Assembly: GCF_034932105.1 (NCBI RefSeq)
Contig: NZ_JAYGIG010000010.1
Span: forward strand, 1-64,000
DNA: 64,000 nucleotides
DNA from: Leptothoe sp034932105
GTDB lineage: Bacteria > Cyanobacteriota > Cyanobacteriia > Phormidesmidales > Phormidesmidaceae
Direction of reading: 5' to 3'
Part shown: positions 34,056-43,384 of the stretch, piece by piece
How the letters are laid out: every line of letters begins with the position of its first letter
How positions within the stretch are numbered: position 1 is the stretch's first letter
Made by a program: the position numbers and the translations under genes
The notes under the pieces: generated by a model
Database searches by the model: none
Told to the model about the DNA's origin: nothing
The model's input: only the letters and a program-made list of their open reading frames with translations

Positions 34056-35513
34056 TTATCGAGCTGCCGGCGGTCGAATATCGAGTACTTTGCCAGCTTC
34101 AATGGTTACAGTGCCGTCAAGTTGAGGTCTAGCACCCGTGGCTGTGGCTGTTCCATAAAACCGCACGGTGTGATTGGCCCAAATATCAATACTGCCACCC
34201 TGACTGGTTTCCGAGTTTGCTTGCAGCGTAGAGTTACGATCCACTAAGACATAGGCGGCACTAAATCCGTCTTCAACGGGCATGCCACCGATGGATAGGG
34301 TGCCAGCTTGGCTCACTCCATTGGCGAAAATGTCGCCCCCGACGAGGTTGATTTGATTCCCCAACATAGTGACTTGGCCTGGGGAGCTATTCGGGGCGGC
34401 AAGATGGTCATCGGAAACATCCACCACACCTCGGACCAAGACTGTGCCTGGGGTAGGGGCTAGGGATGGAGGACTGTTCGTGAGGGTTTGGGACCCATCC
34501 GAGTTGACTACGATTTCGGTGGCGCTCTGTTCGTTGCCACCGGTCAGTAGCTGGGCTAGCTCAGTGGTGGCTAAGGTGTCAGGCACAGCCGTCGTAGCAA
34601 TTGCCGCCAGAGTATCAGCTGGAACCACATCAAAACTGAGTAGGCTACCGGGTTGGTTCAGTCGCAGTAGGGTGTCTCCTGCCGTGGCCACTAGGTTGAT
34701 CGTGCCACCAGGGGCCACGAGTTTGCCGTCGTTCTGGATATAGTGACCAATGAAGGTGATGGTGGCCTGGGGGGTGACCTCAAGACTACCTTGGTTTTCA
34801 ATGCTGCCAGTGGGTAGCTCTGGAGAGAGCGGGTCTAATGCCACTGAGCTAGCCGGAGCTGAAAGCATTAGATACCCGATGGGGTTACCCGTCAGGTTGT
34901 TGATTGTGGGCGTAGATAGGGTTGGAGCTATGGCATTGATTGAAATCACGGACCCGCCAGCGGATGAATCGAGGTCACTGACTGAGCCATCGATCGATAA
35001 AAGATAGGTCTCATCAAACAGTAGACCTGACGCTGTGGTGGCGGTTAGGTTGGCCGGCAAGCTCAGGCTCACATTTTCACCAAAAACAATGCCAGCAGGA
35101 TTGACTAGAAAAAGATTAGCGCTGGTCGCCTGACTGAGGTCATTGCTGGTGACTTTAAGTAAGCCATCGATGGAGGAAGGCTGTAAAGCATTAATCAGGC
35201 TAATGACATTGGCAACATTAGGATCCACCACAAAGTTGGCAGCATCGGCGGAGCCTAGGTCAAACTGTTGGAACTGATGAATCAGGTTAGGGGCAGTGCC
35301 ACCTGATGACTGCCCGCCTAGGATATTAAACTGATTGGATTCCCGCACAACGCTTGTATCTGACGTTGCAGGCTGAATAATTGTGGGTGTTGCAGCTGCC
35401 GGTGTGATTGCAGGGGCCACCTCAATGGTTAACTGAGCTGAGGCTGTGGTGTGAAAGTTCAGCAACCACAATGGCATGGCCGCGAAGAGGAGGTATGAAA
35501 ATTTGCAGTTCAT
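34056..35513 (-). CDS. two-partner-secretion (filamentous hemagglutinin N-terminal) exoprotein
   Basis: The protein starts at Met20 of the frame (MNCKFSYLLFAAMPLWLLNF), which gives a signal peptide ending at ASA. Residues about 80-250 form a TPS secretion domain: FNILGGQSSGGTAPNLIHQF, DPNVANVISLINALQPSSID, ANLFLVNPAGIVFGENVSLS with the conserved NPxGI motif, and NLTATTASGLLF. The rest is a short beta-helix of about 230 residues. It is small for this family and no TpsB outer-membrane transporter is adjacent, so export would need a transporter encoded elsewhere. It may be a cell-surface adhesin. Confidence 0.85.
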   Translation of the reverse strand: MNCKFSYLLFAAMPLWLLNFHTTASAQLTIEVAPAITPAAATPTIIQPATSDTSVVRESNQFNILGGQSSGGTAPNLIHQFQQFDLGSADAANFVVDPNVANVISLINALQPSSIDGLLKVTSNDLSQATSANLFLVNPAGIVFGENVSLSLPANLTATTASGLLFDETYLLSIDGSVSDLDSSAGGSVISINAIAPTLSTPTINNLTGNPIGYLMLSAPASSVALDPLSPELPTGSIENQGSLEVTPQATITFIGHYIQNDGKLVAPGGTINLVATAGDTLLRLNQPGSLLSFDVVPADTLAAIATTAVPDTLATTELAQLLTGGNEQSATEIVVNSDGSQTLTNSPPSLAPTPGTVLVRGVVDVSDDHLAAPNSSPGQVTMLGNQINLVGGDIFANGVSQAGTLSIGGMPVEDGFSAAYVLVDRNSTLQANSETSQGGSIDIWANHTVRFYGTATATGARPQLDGTVTIEAGKVLDIRPPAAR

Positions 35514-35746
35514 GGAGTTAGCAATTGCCCGACAGCGTGTCAGCATATGCACCAGGTAAAGTTGTATCAAGAATTACAGATGACACCCGATATATAAATA
35601 ATACGAGGAATTTTTCATAGAACCTGAAGCAGCTATAAAGATCCGTGTATTGAAACCATGAAGTTTTCACTTGGGTTCGCTTAGCCCCTAAGTTCGGGAA
35701 CCCGTACCATTAGACCTGTTGCTATGTCAGCTCATTAAGCGATAAT

Positions 35747-35773
35747 TTAGCACTCGGCAATAGAGAGTGCTAA
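35747..35773. promoter_or_regulatory. CIRCE element (HrcA operator)
   Basis: TTAGCACTC, nine bases, GAGTGCTAA is a perfect CIRCE inverted repeat. It lies 200 bp upstream of groES and indicates repression by HrcA with induction by heat. The remaining gap 35514-35972 has no other gene. Confidence 0.97.
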
Positions 35774-35972
35774 ACCCCGTTTGGGTTGCAGCTTCTTCCC
35801 CTGTCAAACTCCTTTTGTGGGTAAGCCACTCCACGTTTAACCCTGCTGTTTTCATTGCAGAACAACGAGGTTTGTAGACCTGGACGAGGTTTAAGGGGTA
35901 CTGCCCTGGTGGACTGAATACCGCCTTGGTGCAATTGCCGAATGATTGATCTATCAAAGTTCGGAGAAAACT

Positions 35973-36284
35973 ATGGCAGCCATTTCTTTGAGTGTTTCAA
36001 GCGTCACTCCCCTAGGCGATCGCGTTTTGATCAAAGTCAGCGCATCTGAAGAAAAAACCGCTGGTGGCATTTTGCTGCCCGATACCGCTAAAGAAAAGCC
36101 CCAGGTGGGAGAGATTACCGCCGTTGGCCCTGGGAAGCGTGGCGATGACGGTACTCGTCAGGCTCCCGATGTAGAAGTTGGCAATAACGTCCTCTACTCC
36201 AAGTATGCAGGTACTGACATCAAGCTAGGTGGCGATGATTACGTCCTGCTATCCGAGAAGGACATCCTGGCCGTTGTTGGCTAA
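35973..36284 (+). CDS. groES: co-chaperonin GroES
   Basis: GroES forms the seven-fold lid of the GroEL chamber. The 103-residue product has VTPLGDRVLIKVSASEEKTA, the mobile loop with GGILLPDTAKEKPQVGEI, and KYAGTDIKLGGDDYVLLSEK. The start at 35973 (MAAISLSVSS) is chosen because CGGAGAAAAC precedes it. The upstream frame to 35946 has no such site. It heads the CIRCE-controlled groES-groL operon, 120 bp before groL. Confidence 0.98.
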   Translation: MAAISLSVSSVTPLGDRVLIKVSASEEKTAGGILLPDTAKEKPQVGEITAVGPGKRGDDGTRQAPDVEVGNNVLYSKYAGTDIKLGGDDYVLLSEKDILAVVG

Positions 36285-36297
36285 ATGTCAAGTTTCA

Positions 36298-36347
36298 TCA
36301 ATTTTCAATTGTTGGCCCATGGTCAATTTTCAATTGTTGGCCCATGG
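36298..36347. repeat. 25-bp exact tandem duplication between groES and groL
   Basis: TCAATTTTCAATTGTTGGCC plus CATGG occurs twice in a row without a mismatch (36298-36322 and 36323-36347), inside the intergenic part of the operon. It contains the palindromes CAATTG and GGCCCATGG. Confidence 0.9.
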
Positions 36348-36404
36348 CCAATCTTGTTACCCACTCCAGACCCATCTGAAACGTTCTGAAATATAGGTTA
36401 ATTC

Positions 36405-38039
36405 ATGGCTAAGCGCATTATATATAACGAGAACGCTCGTCGTGCCCTGGAAAGAGGCATGGATATTCTGACCGAGGCCGTTGCCGTTACCCTTGGGCCC
36501 AAGGGACGTAACGTTGTTCTCGAAAAGAAATTTGGCTCTCCCCAAATCGTCAATGACGGTATCACCATTGCTAAGGAAATCGAGCTAGAGGACAACGTCG
36601 AAAATACTGGAGTGGCTCTGATTCGTCAGGCTGCTTCCAAAACAAACGATGCTGCTGGTGACGGTACTACCACCGCCACCGTATTGGCCCACGCCATTGT
36701 GAAGGAAGGCCTACGCAACGTGGCTGCTGGTTCTAATGCGATCTCCCTCAAGCGTGGGATTGAAAAAGCCACTGCTTATCTGGTAGAGCGCATTGCTGAG
36801 CATGCTCAGCCCGTTGGCGACTCCACTGCTATTGCCCAGGTGGGTACTATTTCCGCTGGTAATGATGAAGAAGTCGGCAAAATGATTGCCGAAGCCATGG
36901 AGAAAGTGGGCCGTGAAGGCGTGATTTCCTTGGAAGAAGGCAAGTCCATGACGACTGAGCTGGAAATTACTGAAGGGATGCGCTTTGATAAGGGCTATAT
37001 CTCTCCTTACTTTGCGACGGATACTGAGCGCATGGAAGCTGTGCTCGATGATCCCTACATCCTACTGACTGACAAAAAGATTGCTCTGGTCCAGGACCTA
37101 GTGCCTGTGCTTGAGCAGGTTGCCCGTTCCGGCAAGCCATTGTTGATTATTGCTGAAGACATCGAGAAGGAAGCCCTAGCTACCCTAGTGGTCAACCGTC
37201 TGCGCGGTGTGCTGAATGTGGCTGCTGTCAAGGCTCCTGGCTTTGGCGATCGTCGTAAAGCCATGCTGGAGGACATTGCTGTTCTATCCGGTGGTCAGGT
37301 GATTACTGAAGACGCTGGTCTGAAGCTGGACAGTGTCACCGTTGACATGCTGGGTACTGCCCGTCGCATTACTCTGACTAAGGACACCACCACCCTGGTG
37401 GCCGAAGGTAACGAAGCTGAGGTGAAAGCCCGTTGTGAGCAGATTCGTCGTCAAATCGAAGAATCTGATTCTAGCTACGACAAGGAGAAGCTGCAGGAGC
37501 GTTTGGCTAAGCTTTCTGGTGGTGTTGCTGTGATCAAGGTTGGTGCAGCTACTGAGACCGAAATGAAGGATCGTAAGCTGCGCCTAGAAGATGCCATCAA
37601 TGCCACTAAGGCGGCGGTTGAAGAAGGCATCGTTCCCGGTGGTGGGACCACATTGGCTCACCTGGCTCCTGGTCTTGAAGCGTGGTCCAACGCTAACCTG
37701 ACTGACGAAGAGCTGACCGGTGCGCTGATTGTGACCCGTGCCCTGACTGCACCCCTGAAGCGGATTGCTGAGAATGCTGGTCAAAATGGTGCTGTGGTTG
37801 CTGAGCATGTGAAGGCCATGGACTTTAACATTGGCTTCAACGCCTCTACCAACGAGTATGTGGATATGCTCGCTGCCGGTATCGTTGACCCTGCGAAGGT
37901 GACCCGCTGTGCGACTCAGAATGCTGCTTCTATTGCGGCTATGGTGCTTACCACTGAGTGCATTGTGGTAGACAAGCCTGAGCCTAAGGAAGCGGCTGGC
38001 GCTGGCGCTGGCGGCGGTATGGGTGACTTCGACTATTAA
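36405..38039 (+). CDS. groL: chaperonin GroEL (groEL1 type)
   Basis: The 544-residue chaperonin has the ATP-site motifs VTLGPKGRNVVLE and DGITIAKEIELED, DGTTTATVLA, the hinge segments, and GGVAVIKVGAATETEMKDRK. The C-terminus ends in Gly/Ala-rich sequence followed by MGDFDY. Cyanobacteria usually have a groES-linked groEL1 and a separate groEL2; the operon position and CIRCE control mark this as groEL1. A terminator follows at 38138. Confidence 0.98.
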   Translation: MAKRIIYNENARRALERGMDILTEAVAVTLGPKGRNVVLEKKFGSPQIVNDGITIAKEIELEDNVENTGVALIRQAASKTNDAAGDGTTTATVLAHAIVKEGLRNVAAGSNAISLKRGIEKATAYLVERIAEHAQPVGDSTAIAQVGTISAGNDEEVGKMIAEAMEKVGREGVISLEEGKSMTTELEITEGMRFDKGYISPYFATDTERMEAVLDDPYILLTDKKIALVQDLVPVLEQVARSGKPLLIIAEDIEKEALATLVVNRLRGVLNVAAVKAPGFGDRRKAMLEDIAVLSGGQVITEDAGLKLDSVTVDMLGTARRITLTKDTTTLVAEGNEAEVKARCEQIRRQIEESDSSYDKEKLQERLAKLSGGVAVIKVGAATETEMKDRKLRLEDAINATKAAVEEGIVPGGGTTLAHLAPGLEAWSNANLTDEELTGALIVTRALTAPLKRIAENAGQNGAVVAEHVKAMDFNIGFNASTNEYVDMLAAGIVDPAKVTRCATQNAASIAAMVLTTECIVVDKPEPKEAAGAGAGGGMGDFDY

Positions 38040-38137
38040 GCAGTTTCGACTACTGAGTTGGCGAATGCGTTGGCTAATTGAGTAGTTGCGATCGCTAAAA
38101 ATTCGCTAATGCCAAAGGCAACGGCGATTAATGGCTA

Positions 38138-38172
38138 AATCGGCAGACGTATTCAGCGTCTGCCGATTTTTT
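38138..38172 (+). terminator. rho-independent terminator of groES-groL
   Basis: AATCGGCAGACG, a seven-base loop, and CGTCTGCCGATT, followed by T residues. The remaining gap to 38669 holds no recognisable gene and should carry the promoter of the next unit. Confidence 0.9.
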
Positions 38173-38669
38173 AATTGAAGCTAGCTACGGCACGCTGAGT
38201 CTGCTGCTGCGGCGGGACTTACAATCAACCCGCATGGAATCGTGACCCCATTGCCTAGGCCAATTTTCCGATTGCGGTGGGCCATATCTGCCGACTTCTC
38301 CACCCATCCTGGATCCGAGCTAATCCGTTGAATATTCTTTTTAGCAAAGGTTTTTATCGAAAACCATTGTAATGCTGCTAATTGCCACTACAATGGCAGC
38401 AAAATTTTTGGTTTAACTTCTAAGGATATTCCCCAACCGAGTCGACCCCTTGTTGGCGCAACGGTCAGACAAAACATGGGATTTATCTGGGATTGATCAT
38501 CGTGATTCCCCTGGCTTCCTGAGGGAGCAGCTTTAGCGATTTAAGCCAAATAGGGCATTTACTAGCCTGATGACATGCGTTAAAACAAGTCGGGTGTGAG
38601 TTGTACTAACTCCACCCTGGGGATTGCTCAGGGTAATCCTGGGCTTATTATTTTGGGATACTGCCGCTA

Positions 38670-40526
38670 ATGACAGCTACGCCTACCGATCCACAGCAAT
38701 TGAGTTCATCAGCCTTGGCCGAGGCTAAGCAGCCTGCTCAGCGTGGTCCCAAAATGACTAAGCCCAAAGGCAAAGGTCGAGCCTGGTTTTGGGCCACTAT
38801 CTGGCTAATGCTGTTGGCCGCATCCAGTGGCCTGGGCATCTGGGCCATTGCCTTGATTACGCGGCTTCCTCCCTTGCCCAAGTGTGATGATATATCGGTG
38901 TTTAGTGCCGATAGTGAGCGGCTGTACTGCGCCAGACAATCGGCCGTATCGGGCTCTGAACGGGATTTGGTAGCCGGGCTACAGCTAACGGGGGCTTGGG
39001 ATGACAAGCATCCTCTGTATCAGGACTCCGAGGAGGTGACCAATCGCTGGGCTAAGGGCTTGTTTAAGCTGGCGCAACAGCGGATGCAAGCGGGCAACTT
39101 GGAGCGAGCGGCTCAGCTGGTGGGGTATATTCCTGCCCGCGCCGAGATCCATGCCGATGCTAAAACTGCCCTAGAACGCTGGGAGGCGGAGTGGACAGAG
39201 GGGACAGAAATTTCGACAGCGGTGACGGCAGCGGTGGTTAACCAAAACTGGAGTGGTGCCCGTAAACAGCTGCGGGACATGAAGCTCTTAAGCAGTGACT
39301 ATTGGCTGAAGGAGCGTCACCCTGACCTGGGACAGTACATTCAGCGGGAAGAAGACGATCGGCGTAACTTGATCAAAGCCAAGACGCTGGCGAGTAGTGG
39401 CAATATGGATCGCCTGCTGGAGGCGCTGACCCTGGTGCGGCAGGTGAATGTGCAAAGTCAGGCTTGGCCTGAGGCTAAACCCCTATTGGCAGACTGGACG
39501 AAGACCCTGTTGAACTATGGGTTTCAAAAGTGGGAGCAGGAGGATTTAGAGGGCGCGATCGCAATTATCCAACAGCTACCTGTAAACCTGGCGACGGAGC
39601 CAGAAGCCAAGGACCTGGTGTTGTTTGCCCATGCCCAGCGACTGGCCACCTTTCAGCAGGATTGGGCCCCCACCTATGGCGAAGTTCTGAATTTGATGGA
39701 TGCCATTCAGGCGTTGGAGCGCATTGGTAGCGAGAGCCTATTTTATGGCGATGCCCAGACCAAATTGGCCCTGTGGTCTAAACAGCTGGAGGACCTGCAG
39801 CAGCTTTACGGAGCCACCTTAGCGGCTAACTTCAACCAAAAGGGTTCGTTGCAGCTGGCTGTTGAGCAAGCCCAGGAAATTGGCCCTGAGCGCCCCCAGC
39901 GGCAGCAGGCTCAAACCTTGGTGGCCCACTGGTCTAAGGAAATCCAACGAATTGAGGATCGACCCTTGCTGGCTCGGGCGGCACAGCTAGCGGACAAGGG
40001 TGATAAGGCGAGCCTAGAGGCGGCTATTGCTGAAGCGCGGAAGATTGAGCAGGGGCGTGCTCTGCGTGTAGATGCTCAGACCAAAGTAGACCAGTGGACC
40101 AAGCAAATCCAGGTATTGGAGGATCAGCCCCTCTATAGCCAGGCGTTGGATTTGGCCAGTAAAGGTAAGCTACGGGATGCCATTAAGGAAGCTGGTAAGA
40201 TTCAGCCGGGACGGGCCCTGTATAGTCAGGCCCAGGTGTCGATTAAAGAATGGACCACCAGTATTCAGGTGGCCGAAGATCGGCCAATTTTGAATGAGGC
40301 TGAGGCGTTGGCCTACCAGGGCAGATTGTCGGATGCGATCGCAGTGGCTGCTCGCATTTCATCGGGCCGGGCCCTATATGCTGAAGCTCGTAGTTCCATT
40401 GCCATTTGGGATGCTGAACGGGCCTATAGTCAATCACTACAGGAGGAGCCCGCTGCATCTGACTATGACGAGGAGGATAGCTCCAACGAGGATGACGGTT
40501 ACGCCGAAGAGGATGACTATGAGTAA
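38670..40526 (+). CDS. single-pass membrane protein with helical repeats
   Basis: The 618-residue protein has a cytoplasmic N-terminal stretch rich in Pro and Lys, one membrane helix at about 40-65 (FWATIWLMLLAASSGLGIWA), and a long helical region. From about 390 onward it contains repeats of roughly 50 residues, each with a Q.W.K.IQ..EDRPL segment and a (E)A.KI..GRAL segment (for example HWSKEIQRIEDRPL, QWTKQIQVLEDQPL, EWTTSIQVAEDRPI). The tail is strongly acidic (DYDEEDSSNEDD). This looks like a TPR-like solenoid for protein binding. Similar proteins are found only in cyanobacteria as far as I know. It precedes the REC-DUF3685 gene on the same strand and may work with it. Confidence 0.75.
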   Translation: MTATPTDPQQLSSSALAEAKQPAQRGPKMTKPKGKGRAWFWATIWLMLLAASSGLGIWAIALITRLPPLPKCDDISVFSADSERLYCARQSAVSGSERDLVAGLQLTGAWDDKHPLYQDSEEVTNRWAKGLFKLAQQRMQAGNLERAAQLVGYIPARAEIHADAKTALERWEAEWTEGTEISTAVTAAVVNQNWSGARKQLRDMKLLSSDYWLKERHPDLGQYIQREEDDRRNLIKAKTLASSGNMDRLLEALTLVRQVNVQSQAWPEAKPLLADWTKTLLNYGFQKWEQEDLEGAIAIIQQLPVNLATEPEAKDLVLFAHAQRLATFQQDWAPTYGEVLNLMDAIQALERIGSESLFYGDAQTKLALWSKQLEDLQQLYGATLAANFNQKGSLQLAVEQAQEIGPERPQRQQAQTLVAHWSKEIQRIEDRPLLARAAQLADKGDKASLEAAIAEARKIEQGRALRVDAQTKVDQWTKQIQVLEDQPLYSQALDLASKGKLRDAIKEAGKIQPGRALYSQAQVSIKEWTTSIQVAEDRPILNEAEALAYQGRLSDAIAVAARISSGRALYAEARSSIAIWDAERAYSQSLQEEPAASDYDEEDSSNEDDGYAEEDDYE

Positions 40527-40662
40527 AGGTTCCGGCTCATATGCTGGATAAATGTGGCCTTGCTACCGCAAACTGAGGCTAGTAGTGGATACTAGAACAA
40601 TCAGACTAAGAGATTCAGAGACTAAGAGATTGAGAGACTAAAACAGTGCGACATCAGGCAGC

Positions 40663-42549
40663 ATGAGTGAACGTCCCTTGCAATTGATGCTGGTGGATGA
40701 AGACCCCACCTTTAGACTGGGGTTGCGGGTCTGGCTGGAACAGTTACCTGGCTTTCAAATTGCGGCGGAGGCGTCCAGTGCGGCGGAGGCTATGGCCATT
40801 TTGCGGAAATGCGATCGCACCCAAGCAGAGGCCTTTACCGATCCCACCCTGCGCACCCAGCGCTCGATCAATTTAGTCATTGTCGACTTAGGTTTGGGAG
40901 CGAGTGATACGGGCAAAGACCCCGTCAGCAGTTCCGGCCTACAGCTTTGCAAATCCATCAAGACTGAGTTTCCTAAGTTACCGGTGTTAGTCCTCAGTGC
41001 TCGGGATGAGCCTGTGCTAGAGGCGGCGGCCCGTCAGGTGGGGGCCAATGGCTATGGCACTCGAGGCATGCCCGTCCGGGAACTGGCGCAACTGATTCGC
41101 ACGGTGGCCCGAGGGTCCAGCGGTCCGGGAGCCAACGATGCCATAGAGCAGCAGCGGACCCAACAGTCCTCCCAGATCCCTGGTCCGTTGACCGCCATGC
41201 GACTGAGTATGCGCCTGTCGGGGGTGGAGCAAATTGAGCAGCAGCTGGCCAAAACAGCGGCAGAGCTACGCCGTTCTCGCCTGACTTGGCTGGAGCGCCA
41301 AATTTTAGCCGGTCAACTCCGGGAGCTAAAGGCCGCCCGCTGGTGTATGCAGCGGCTATGGGCCACCCGTAACTATGCCGATACTGGTTGGATCAAAAAG
41401 CAGGTCAACTCCCGCAGTCGTTCCATGCCTGCCACGTCTGCCACAGGGGGCGCGTTGTCAGCGCGTCCCAGTTCCGTGGGGGCACCCCCCGCCGGAACCT
41501 TGAGCCGAGATGCCCCGGCCATGGCCGTATCCCAGGCCAACCCCTTGAGCCTCCGCAGCGGCGATGTGCAAAACATGGTGTTTGAGGCTGTCTTTGCCAA
41601 GCTCCAAACCGATTTGGAAAACACCACATCGGAACCGGTGGAAATTGATATTCTGCGCCTCGACAAAAAGCGAGAGCTGCTATTTATTATTCTGCGCCGC
41701 TTTGAAGACTTGTTAGACGATCTGCGGCAGTCATCTTTTCCACCGGGGCAGCTGCGGGACAAATCCCCCCAGGTGCTGCGAGATCTATGGGTGGCCACCA
41801 TCGAAGAGTTCTTTGGTCGCTATTACACGGTGCCCCTCAATGGCGTAGAGCAAGAACTCGTCGCGGTACTTTATCAAGAGAAAGAAACGGTGGAGCGGGA
41901 TATTCTCCAGCACATTCCCCTCGTGCCCGACCTTTTGGCCCATTGGTTGTATCAAGATGCCATGGTGGTTGATGGTAATGCCTATGTCGCCACGACCCCT
42001 GAGGCCTTAGCCCATAGTGAAAAGCTATTGGAGAACCTAATCATTCAACTGGGGAATGCGGTGATGCAGCCCCTGCTCAACCGATTAGCCGATGTGGAAG
42101 TGATCAAAAAGGGCCTGTACAGCCGTCGGATGATCTCTACCCGTGACATTGAGCGGTTTCGCAATGATCTGTCCTGGCGCTACCGTTGGGATCGCTTGGT
42201 CAACGAACCTACGGCCATTTTTGAGAGCCAGTATCGGCTCTATACCCTAGGACCGCGCGGCATTATGCTGACGCCGATCTATGCCCCCCGTCGCAGTGAG
42301 TTAGATCGACTTTCGGGATTACCCTGGGCCGTCACCCTACTGCTCGAAACCCGTGATGCCATTAGCCCCCGTTTGCGAGCCGTGATTTCCATGGTGGGTA
42401 GTACGGTGGTGTATGTGCTGACCGAGGTGGTGGGTCGGGGCATTGGTCTGGTGGGTCGGGGTGTGTTGCAAGGCATTGGCAACGCTTGGCAAGATACTCG
42501 CCGGTCTAGACAGCGGCAAGCTCCGCCTACGTTTAACGAGTGGGAATAA
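40663..42549 (+). CDS. response-regulator receiver domain fused to DUF3685 (Ycf55-like)
   Basis: The 628-residue protein begins with a receiver domain: LQLMLVDEDPTFRLGLRVWL with the acidic pocket, LVIVDLGLGAS with the presumed phospho-Asp, PVLVLSARDEPVLEAA, and GANGYGTRGM with the Gly-rich turn. An insertion of about 20 residues lies before the phospho-Asp. The C-terminal 400 residues are DUF3685 (SFPPGQLRDKSPQVLRDLWV, PLNGVEQELVAVLYQEKETV, NDLSWRYRWDRLVNEP), the cyanobacterial relative of plastid Ycf55. No sensor kinase is adjacent. There is no DNA-binding domain, so the output is probably protein binding. Confidence 0.85.
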   Translation: MSERPLQLMLVDEDPTFRLGLRVWLEQLPGFQIAAEASSAAEAMAILRKCDRTQAEAFTDPTLRTQRSINLVIVDLGLGASDTGKDPVSSSGLQLCKSIKTEFPKLPVLVLSARDEPVLEAAARQVGANGYGTRGMPVRELAQLIRTVARGSSGPGANDAIEQQRTQQSSQIPGPLTAMRLSMRLSGVEQIEQQLAKTAAELRRSRLTWLERQILAGQLRELKAARWCMQRLWATRNYADTGWIKKQVNSRSRSMPATSATGGALSARPSSVGAPPAGTLSRDAPAMAVSQANPLSLRSGDVQNMVFEAVFAKLQTDLENTTSEPVEIDILRLDKKRELLFIILRRFEDLLDDLRQSSFPPGQLRDKSPQVLRDLWVATIEEFFGRYYTVPLNGVEQELVAVLYQEKETVERDILQHIPLVPDLLAHWLYQDAMVVDGNAYVATTPEALAHSEKLLENLIIQLGNAVMQPLLNRLADVEVIKKGLYSRRMISTRDIERFRNDLSWRYRWDRLVNEPTAIFESQYRLYTLGPRGIMLTPIYAPRRSELDRLSGLPWAVTLLLETRDAISPRLRAVISMVGSTVVYVLTEVVGRGIGLVGRGVLQGIGNAWQDTRRSRQRQAPPTFNEWE

Positions 42550-42570
42550 TTGATCGCGATCCACCCCAAT

Positions 42571-42617
42571 AAAACGCTGCCTGCCTTGGGAGTTCCACCC
42601 AAGGCAGGCAGCGTTTT
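42571..42617. terminator. bidirectional terminator between the DUF3685 gene and cpcL
   Basis: AAAACGCTGCCTGCCTTGGG pairs perfectly over 20 bp with CCCAAGGCAGGCAGCGTTTT around a seven-base loop, with A/T runs on both sides. Confidence 0.95.
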
Positions 42618-42643
42618 ATTTTGCACTTTTTAGTGGCGGGTCT

Positions 42644-43384
42644 TTAAATCTTGAGCCAGCCAAACCAAGATAGGATAACCGCCACAACGCCACTGGTGAG
42701 GACGACAGCACCGGCCACTGTAACCACAGCACCAATTTTGCGGATCCCTTCTGAAGGTAGACCATCGCCGAAGAGACCATCGCCAGTGGCGGAGAAGTCG
42801 TTGCCGAGGGCGGTCAATTTGGCTAGATGATCGCTACCGTAACGAGGCATGCGCTCAAAGGGCAGCTCTCCCATGGACTGCTGGGGTAGAACCCGTCGCC
42901 GTTGGTAGGGCACGGTGTCTTCACCAAAGTTGTCCAGATACTCATCACTGTTGAGCAGAGCATTCACAAATCCGGTAATGCCTTCCGTGGCCAGCACGAT
43001 TGACCAAGCCAAGGTTTCGCGCTGATCATAGGCTTGACGACCGAGGACTCGCTGAAGGCACATGTCAACGAAGCGGTAGTTGTTGCTGCATTCATAGTTG
43101 AGCCGTCTGAAGGAGTCAGACATCAGCAGCCCACGAATGAAGTCCCGGACGGATAGCTGAGAGTTGCGTAGCTGGGATTCTAAATAGCGATCGCGATGGC
43201 AGGCGAGGAGTTGCTGCTCATTAAAGATGCGACGATAGGCAGCTAGAATCAGGGTTTCAATTTCCTGGGAATCTAGCAACAGCGCTGTGGAGAAAATTCG
43301 TGGCTGTTCGTCACCAAACACTTCAAAGCCATTGACACGTTGGTTTTGGCAACTGGTTGGATAGCTTAACAATGGCAGAGTCAT
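42644..43384 (-). CDS. cpcL: membrane-anchored phycobilisome rod linker CpcL (CpcG2 type)
   Basis: The 246-residue protein has a Pfam-type phycobilisome linker domain at about residues 18-160 (SQEIETLILAAYRRIFNEQQ, SVRDFIRGLLMSDSFRRLNY, FVDMCLQRVLGRQAYDQRE, LNSDEYLDNFGEDTVPYQRR). After a flexible stretch it ends in a hydrophobic helix at about 217-242 (IGAVVTVAGAVVLTSGVVAV). That C-terminal membrane helix separates CpcL from CpcG, which links rods to the core. CpcL holds a core-less phycocyanin rod at the thylakoid membrane and passes energy mainly to photosystem I. It is a single-gene unit. Confidence 0.88.
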   Translation of the reverse strand: MTLPLLSYPTSCQNQRVNGFEVFGDEQPRIFSTALLLDSQEIETLILAAYRRIFNEQQLLACHRDRYLESQLRNSQLSVRDFIRGLLMSDSFRRLNYECSNNYRFVDMCLQRVLGRQAYDQRETLAWSIVLATEGITGFVNALLNSDEYLDNFGEDTVPYQRRRVLPQQSMGELPFERMPRYGSDHLAKLTALGNDFSATGDGLFGDGLPSEGIRKIGAVVTVAGAVVLTSGVVAVILSWFGWLKI

